This document shows, in pieces, positions 4,551 to 7,776 of a stretch of DNA of 7,776 nt. Source of the stretch: Bacillota bacterium (GTDB lineage Bacteria > Bacillota > Clostridia > Peptostreptococcales > Anaerovoracaceae); the NCBI GenBank assembly GCA_017543805.1, contig JAFYFK010000268.1:1-7776 (forward strand). Reading direction: 5' to 3'. The notes below the pieces were generated by a model. It was given only the letters and a program-made list of their open reading frames with translations, ran no database searches and was not told the DNA's origin. The position numbers and the translations under genes were made by a program. Within the stretch, counting starts at the first letter, position 1. The number at the start of each line of letters is the position of its first letter.

Positions 4551-4664
4551 GAACTAAATCTTTAAGTTGGTACAGAGAGACCGACAAGATTGACCATAGA
4601 CCGTGCTTTGCGGATACGATTTGTCTTGTCGATTTCGACAAGGCTTTTTGTTTTAGGAGGATCC
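4551..4664 (+). promoter_or_regulatory. PyrR-responsive transcription attenuator leader
   Basis: The PyrR-binding hairpin is GTTGGT (4566-4571) pairing with ACCGAC (4580-4585) around loop ACAGAGAG, which carries the CAGAGAG signature of PyrR sites. CGACAAG at 4582-4588 is identical to the 3' arm of the terminator (4636-4642), so it can pair with CTTGTCG (4625-4631) as the antiterminator. With UMP/UTP-bound PyrR on the hairpin, 4582-4585 is occupied, the antiterminator cannot form and transcription stops. With low pyrimidines the leader is read through. The mechanism is known from Bacillus pyr leaders; the pairings are visible here. Confidence 0.88.
4623..4654 (+). terminator. Attenuator terminator of pyrR leader
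   Basis: GTCTTGTCG (4623-4631) pairs with CGACAAGGC (4636-4644) over 9 bp with one G-U around loop ATTT. TTTTTGTTTT follows. It ends 11 bases before ATG 4665, and its last T tract abuts the AGGAGG ribosome site. Confidence 0.85.
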
Positions 4665-5204
4665 ATGAAGCTGAAGGCTCAGATTATGACCGAAGACGGC
4701 ATGAGCAGAGCACTCAAAAGAATGGCTCATGAAATACTCGAAAAGAACGACGGCTGCGAAAACCTCGTTCTCCTCGGTATCAAGCGCCGCGGCGTGACCC
4801 TTGCGGGTACGCTGGCAGAACGTATCAGGGAAATAGAGGGTGTTGAGATCCCCGTAGGGGTACTGGACATCACTCTTTACCGCGACGATCTTGCCGCCAA
4901 AAGCGATATGCCGCGCGTTAACGAGTCTATCGTGGATTTTTCGGTCGAAGGCAAAACTGTAGTCATAGTTGATGACGTCATCTTTACGGGCAGAACGGCA
5001 AGAGCAGCGCTCGACGCGGTATCCGAGCTCGGAAGGGCAGCCCGCATACAGCTTGCGGTGCTCATCGACAGGGGCCACAGGGACCTTCCGATACGGGCCG
5101 ACTATGTCGGCAAGAACGTTCCGACCTCCCTCAACGAAGTCGTTTCCGTGCAAGTCAAAGAATACGACGGCCGGACCTGCGTCGATCTGTACTCAATCGT
5201 TTAA
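4665..5204 (+). CDS. pyrR: PyrR: pyr attenuation regulator / uracil phosphoribosyltransferase
   Basis: This 179-residue protein has the normal PyrR length. PyrR binds pyr mRNA leaders when charged with UMP or UTP and promotes termination; it also converts uracil plus PRPP to UMP. The PRPP-binding loop is VVIVDDVIFTGRTARAALDA (residues 99-118). Other family blocks are GIKRRGVTLA (38-47), DITLYRDDL (68-76) and DRGHRDLPIRADYVGKNVPT (135-154). The start is ATG 4665, with AGGAGG (4655-4660) ideally placed. The frame is open further upstream to 4590, but that part is the attenuator, so the longer start is rejected. The gene lies directly behind its own attenuator and is autoregulated. uraA follows after 31 bases on the same message, so PyrR controls uracil uptake as well. 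Confidence 0.97.
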   Translation: MKLKAQIMTEDGMSRALKRMAHEILEKNDGCENLVLLGIKRRGVTLAGTLAERIREIEGVEIPVGVLDITLYRDDLAAKSDMPRVNESIVDFSVEGKTVVIVDDVIFTGRTARAALDAVSELGRAARIQLAVLIDRGHRDLPIRADYVGKNVPTSLNEVVSVQVKEYDGRTCVDLYSIV

Positions 5205-5235
5205 GCACTTATTCTTAATTGTAAAAGGAGCTATC

Positions 5236-6582
5236 ATGAACGAACAGAAAGCAATTTACAATGCGAAAGAGCTTGGCACTCCCAAAATGCTGGTCCTCGG
5301 ACTCCAGCACATGTTTGCCATGTTCGGCGCAACCGTACTCGTTCCCATCCTGACCGGCCTCAGCGTTTCCACAACACTGCTCTTCGCCGGTATCGCGACG
5401 CTGTTTATGCACTTCGTCACCGGAAGGAAGGTCCCCGTTTTCCTCGGTTCTTCCTTCGCGTTCCTCGGAGGATACTTCGCGGTCAAGGACATGGCAGTAA
5501 ATGCCGGCCTCACCGCTGAGCAGGGCCTCCCGTACGCCGGTGTCGGAATCGCCTGCGCCGGACTTCTTTACCTTATCCTCGCACTCGTATGCAAGGCAGT
5601 CGGCGCAAGCAAGGTAATGCGTTTCTTCCCGCCCATCGTGACCGGACCGATCATCATCTGCGTAGGCCTGCACCTCGCTCCGTCCGCTATCGACAACTGC
5701 AACCAGAACTGGGGCATCGCGCTCGTAGCCATCGTTGTAGTCATCGCCTGCAACATCTGGGGCAAGGGCATGATCAAGATCATCCCCATCCTGCTCGGCG
5801 TGCTCGCTTCCTATCTGGTAGCCGCGGTCACCGGCAATGTGGACTTCTCCGGCGTTAAGGAAGCCGCATGGATCGGCCTTCCCATCGTAAAGGAAAACAC
5901 AGTATTTGCCCTCGCCGGCAATGTTGACGGAGGCCTTCTGCTCTCCGCTATAATCACCATCGTACCGCTCGCTGTCGCAACGATGATGGAGCACGTAGGA
6001 GATATCTCCGCCATCAGCGGGACCGTCGGCAAGGACTTCATCGCCGATCCGGGTCTCCACAGAACACTTATCGGTGACGGCGTAGGCACCACCATCGCGG
6101 CTCTCTTCGGAGCTCCCGCAAACACCACCTACGGCGAGAACACCGGCGTGCTTGCGCTCACCAAGGTATTCGATCCGCTCGTGATCGAGCTTGCCGCGGT
6201 CTATGCCATCGTGCTGAGCTTCTGCCCCAAGTTCGCTGCTATCATCACAGCGATGCCCGCGGCAACCATCGGCGGCGTTTCCATCATCCTCTACGGGATG
6301 ATCGCAGCCATCGGCGTCCGCAACGTAGTTGAGAACCGTGTAGACTTCCAGCAGAGCAGGAACGTCATAATCGCCGCTCTGATCCTCTGCCTCTGCATCG
6401 GTATCGAGTATTCCGCACAGGGCAACATCGCGTTCCCGATCGGAAACACCACTCTCAGCCTCTCCGGCCTTGCTATCGCTTCCATCACCGGCCTTGTGCT
6501 CAACGCAGTGCTCCCCGGCAGGGACGACAGCTTCGCGGAGAAGCCCAACGATCAGCTCTCCGGCTCGCTCGGAAAATATTGA
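5236..6582 (+). CDS. uraA: Uracil permease, NCS2/UraA family
   Basis: This 448-residue membrane protein has about 12-14 hydrophobic segments, as usual for nucleobase-cation symporter 2 proteins; it imports uracil with protons across the inner membrane. Characteristic blocks are GLQHMFAMFGATVLVP (22-37), PVFLGSSFAFLGGY (67-80), the substrate-site region MMEHVGDISAI (250-260; E252 equals E. coli UraA E241, with D256 where UraA has H245), and NTTYGENTGVLA (296-307; E301 equals UraA E290). The C-terminal 20 residues are hydrophilic. The ribosome site AAAGGAG (5224-5230) decides the start at ATG 5236. Codon use is strongly biased (ATC, CTC, GGC), suggesting high expression. It is co-transcribed with pyrR under the attenuator. 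Its specificity could extend to other pyrimidines, but the PyrR linkage favours uracil (the Bacillus counterpart is called pyrP). Confidence 0.96.
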   Translation: MNEQKAIYNAKELGTPKMLVLGLQHMFAMFGATVLVPILTGLSVSTTLLFAGIATLFMHFVTGRKVPVFLGSSFAFLGGYFAVKDMAVNAGLTAEQGLPYAGVGIACAGLLYLILALVCKAVGASKVMRFFPPIVTGPIIICVGLHLAPSAIDNCNQNWGIALVAIVVVIACNIWGKGMIKIIPILLGVLASYLVAAVTGNVDFSGVKEAAWIGLPIVKENTVFALAGNVDGGLLLSAIITIVPLAVATMMEHVGDISAISGTVGKDFIADPGLHRTLIGDGVGTTIAALFGAPANTTYGENTGVLALTKVFDPLVIELAAVYAIVLSFCPKFAAIITAMPAATIGGVSIILYGMIAAIGVRNVVENRVDFQQSRNVIIAALILCLCIGIEYSAQGNIAFPIGNTTLSLSGLAIASITGLVLNAVLPGRDDSFAEKPNDQLSGSLGKY

Positions 6583-6609
6583 TCTGACGACGCGCAATTC
6601 GCGGCGCAA

Positions 6610-6615
6610 TATAAT
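6610..6615 (+). promoter_or_regulatory. Possible -10 box ahead of structured RNA
   Basis: A perfect TATAAT lies 28 bases after the uraA stop. A weak CTGACG (6584-6589) sits 20 bases upstream, a long spacer. If used, transcription would start near 6622, immediately before the closed 65-nt structure. Confidence 0.3.
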
Positions 6616-6621
6616 AACTTA

Positions 6622-6690
6622 GGTAAAAAGCCCTGACCTCTATTCCGAGAGTCCTCCTTACTTCCGGACTAAACAAAGCGGGGCTTTTTA
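6622..6690 (+). ncRNA. Candidate small RNA / structured 3' end of the pyrR-uraA message
   Basis: An 11-bp closing stem encloses about 43 bases with an internal hairpin, AGTCC (6650-6654) with GGACT (6666-6670), whose 11-base loop is TCCTTACTTCC. The loop and flank contain CCTCCTT (6653-6659), complementary to Shine-Dalgarno sequences. C-rich loops of this kind are used by trans-acting small RNAs of Bacillota. It could be released from the uraA 3' UTR or made from the TATAAT at 6610. It matches no named RNA family that I recognise. Confidence 0.4.
6625..6689 (+). terminator. Terminator closing the pyrR-uraA unit
   Basis: AAAAAGCCCTG (6625-6635) pairs with CGGGGCTTTTT (6679-6689), 11 bp with one T-G. 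The five T at its end serve as the terminator tract. The loop is unusually long (43 bases) with its own hairpin. The A and T tracts are symmetric, so it could also terminate minus-strand transcription. Confidence 0.65.
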
Positions 6691-6703
6691 TAATGTGTTG
6701 GAT

Positions 6704-6735
6704 AAAAACTATTGGCACGCAAATTTATAGTTTTT
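6704..6735. repeat. AT-rich inverted repeat
   Basis: AAAAACTAT (6704-6712) and ATAGTTTTT (6727-6735) are perfectly complementary over 9 bp around a 14-base loop. The stem has only one G-C pair, so a strong terminator is doubtful. It may be a backup terminator or a protein-binding site. Confidence 0.35.
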
Positions 6736-6763
6736 CTGTTATGCTCAATCTCATAATAAGTAG

Positions 6764-6792
6764 TTTACATTTTGCGTAAATGAAACTAAACT
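6764..6792 (+). promoter_or_regulatory. Promoter for panB
   Basis: TTTACA (6764-6769) and TAAACT (6787-6792) have a 17-base spacer, with the predicted start near 6799. The -35 box lies in an inverted repeat TTTAC/GTAAA (6764-6768, 6776-6780). TATACA at 6792-6797 is an alternative -10 with poor spacing. Confidence 0.5.
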
Positions 6793-6799
6793 ATACATG

Positions 6800-6813
6800 G
6801 TTAATTAATTAAC
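6800..6813. repeat. 14-bp perfect palindrome at the panB start site, possible operator
   Basis: GTTAATTAATTAAC is its own reverse complement. It sits exactly at the predicted transcription start, where a bound repressor would block initiation. The regulator is not identifiable from the sequence. Confidence 0.4.
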
Positions 6814-6819
6814 GTTCTA

Positions 6820-6836
6820 AATATCGCTCAGATATT
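6820..6836. repeat. Inverted repeat next to the panB ribosome site
   Basis: AATATC (6820-6825) and GATATT (6831-6836) are separated by GCTCA. The repeat ends 4 bases before GGAGGT (6841-6846), so as RNA it could form a small hairpin beside the ribosome site, or as DNA serve as a second operator. Confidence 0.35.
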
Positions 6837-6851
6837 GTATGGAGGTTTAAA

Positions 6852-7700
6852 ATGGTACAGCATAACGAAAACAAGAAGAAGATGACCGTTCCTGATTTTA
6901 AGAAATTCAAGCAGGAAGGCAAGAAGTTCGCATATGTTACGGCATATGACTATTCCATGGCTCAGTGCGTTAACGCCAGCGACGTAGAGATCATCCTCGT
7001 AGGCGACTCCCTCGGAATGACCATGCTCGGTTATGACGGAACCGTTCCCGTAACCATGGACGACATGGTACATCACATCAAGTCTGTTGTTAAGGGAGCT
7101 CCCGAGACCTTCATCGTCGGCGATATGCCGTTCGGCTCCTATCAGGAAGGTCCCCAGCAGGCTATCCACAACGCCATCAGGCTCCTCAAGGAGACCGGCT
7201 GCGACTGCGTCAAGCTCGAGGGCGGCGTTGAGATGGCAGACACCATCCAGGCTATGACCAAGATGGGCATCCCCGTAATGGGACACATCGGCCTCACCCC
7301 GCAGACCGCTACCACAGTAGGCGGATTCAAGATGCAGGGCGGCACCCCGGAGACCGCAAAGAAGCTCCTCGAGGACGCAAGAAAGCTTCAGGAAGTAGGC
7401 TGCTTCTCCATGGTACTTGAGTGCGTTCCGAAGGGCGTAGCCAAGAAGATCTCCGAAGAGCTCGAGATCCCCGTTCTGGGTATCGGCGCAGGCCCCTGGG
7501 TAGACTGCCAGGTAATCGTTCTCCACGATATCCTCGACCTCGCTGTTTCCTTCAAGCCCAAGTTCGTAAAGCGCTTCGCTCACATCGGACCGGCTATCAT
7601 CGAAGCTCTCAATCAGTTCCACGCAGAAACTCTTGCAGGAACCTTCCCGGATGAGGCCACCAGCTTCAACAAGGAAGTTGAGATCCCCAAGCTTTACTGA
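6852..7700 (+). CDS. panB: Ketopantoate hydroxymethyltransferase
   Basis: This 282-residue enzyme has normal PanB length. It transfers a hydroxymethyl group from 5,10-methylene-tetrahydrofolate to 2-oxoisovalerate, giving ketopantoate, the first committed step of pantothenate and CoA synthesis in the cytoplasm. Family blocks are VTAYDYSMA (29-37), the Mg-binding VGDSLGM (50-56; D52), GDMPFGSY (90-97; D91), KLEGG (121-125; K121 contacts substrate), GHIGLTPQ (144-151), the catalytic glutamate in VLECVP (188-193; E190) and GIGAG (210-214). The fold is a TIM barrel. GGAGGT (6841-6846) sits 5 bases before ATG 6852. Codon bias is very strong, as in uraA. It has its own promoter, preceded by a terminator, so it is independent of pyrR-uraA. 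panC and panD are not in the remaining 76 bases. Confidence 0.97.
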   Translation: MVQHNENKKKMTVPDFKKFKQEGKKFAYVTAYDYSMAQCVNASDVEIILVGDSLGMTMLGYDGTVPVTMDDMVHHIKSVVKGAPETFIVGDMPFGSYQEGPQQAIHNAIRLLKETGCDCVKLEGGVEMADTIQAMTKMGIPVMGHIGLTPQTATTVGGFKMQGGTPETAKKLLEDARKLQEVGCFSMVLECVPKGVAKKISEELEIPVLGIGAGPWVDCQVIVLHDILDLAVSFKPKFVKRFAHIGPAIIEALNQFHAETLAGTFPDEATSFNKEVEIPKLY

Positions 7701-7776
7701 TACATAAAAGGCAAGGGCAGGCGAGCTCCGGAAAGCCGGCTGAACCTGAACTTTAAAAACCGTCATCCCCGACCCC
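7701..7776. other. Sequence after panB to the window edge
   Basis: There is no start codon with a ribosome site, and no clear terminator. It contains a small hairpin CCGG-AAAG-CCGG (7728-7739) and a tandem CTGAAC repeat (7740-7751). Confidence 0.5.

Noticed and set aside
3496..4641. 381-codon minus-strand open frame opposite the mog fusion
   Set aside because: It runs through the terminator and attenuator of other units, has no recognisable motif, and the sense frame has clear MogA and MoaE-like motifs.
4590..4664. Upstream extension of pyrR to 4590
   Set aside because: This segment is the attenuator and terminator; AGGAGG fixes the start at ATG 4665, which matches PyrR N-termini.
4969..5235. 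N-terminal extension of the uracil permease back to 4969
   Set aside because: It overlaps the pyrR coding region in another frame; AAAGGAG before ATG 5236 and family alignment give the real start.
5215..6609. Long open frame (464 codons) on the minus strand opposite uraA
   Set aside because: It is an antisense shadow of a highly codon-biased gene; its translation is rich in Asp, Gly and Glu with no domain, and there is no minus-strand ribosome site.
7728..7751. CCGG-AAAG-CCGG hairpin and CTGAAC tandem repeat after panB as a terminator
   Set aside because: The stem is 4 bp and no T tract follows.
6828..7766. 312-codon minus-strand frame opposite panB
   Set aside because: Antisense of an unambiguous PanB with all catalytic motifs; biased codons keep the reverse frame open.

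Overview
The window reads as chromosomal DNA from a moderately GC-rich Bacillota, most likely a Clostridia-type anaerobe. The basis is strong AGGAGG-type ribosome sites, a PyrR-controlled attenuator ahead of pyrR-uraA, rho-independent terminators with long T tracts, and a small membrane protein of the FeoB-associated Cys-rich/HMA type. This taxonomic guess is inference. All convincing genes lie on the + strand.

Layout. Positions 1-1000 are AT-rich and gene-poor. They hold the 3' end of one reading frame overlapping a 68-residue hypothetical gene by ATGA, several RNA-hairpin-like inverted repeats, a 31-codon ORF with a very strong ribosome site, and a well-formed terminator facing the minus strand with no visible gene feeding it. 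A near-consensus promoter (886-914) then starts a two-gene unit: an LCM-type SAM methyltransferase (1029-1862), with a membrane-anchored HMA metal-binding protein (1864-2235) beginning one base after its stop. Next comes aroA (2305-3540), an EPSP-synthase homologue with many altered active-site positions and a promoter so close that the mRNA may be leaderless. It is followed 21 bases later by a MogA/MoaB - His-rich linker - MoaE-like fusion (3562-4470) for molybdopterin chemistry, and by a strong terminator.

The -35 box of the next promoter lies inside that terminator's 3' arm. This promoter drives a compact PyrR attenuator (PyrR-binding hairpin, antiterminator, terminator), then pyrR (4665-5204) and the uracil permease uraA (5236-6582). 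Together they form a pyrimidine-sensing salvage unit. A 65-nt structure closed by an 11-bp stem ends this unit; it carries a C-rich loop resembling an anti-Shine-Dalgarno sequence and may be a small RNA in its own right. The last gene, panB (6852-7700, pantothenate/CoA synthesis), has its own promoter, with three inverted repeats between about -35 and the ribosome site.

No rRNA, tRNA, CRISPR array, insertion sequence or integrase is recognisable. The most unusual items are the divergent AroA, the MogA-His-MoaE fusion, the terminator/promoter overlap with its small attenuator, and the possible small RNA downstream of uraA.
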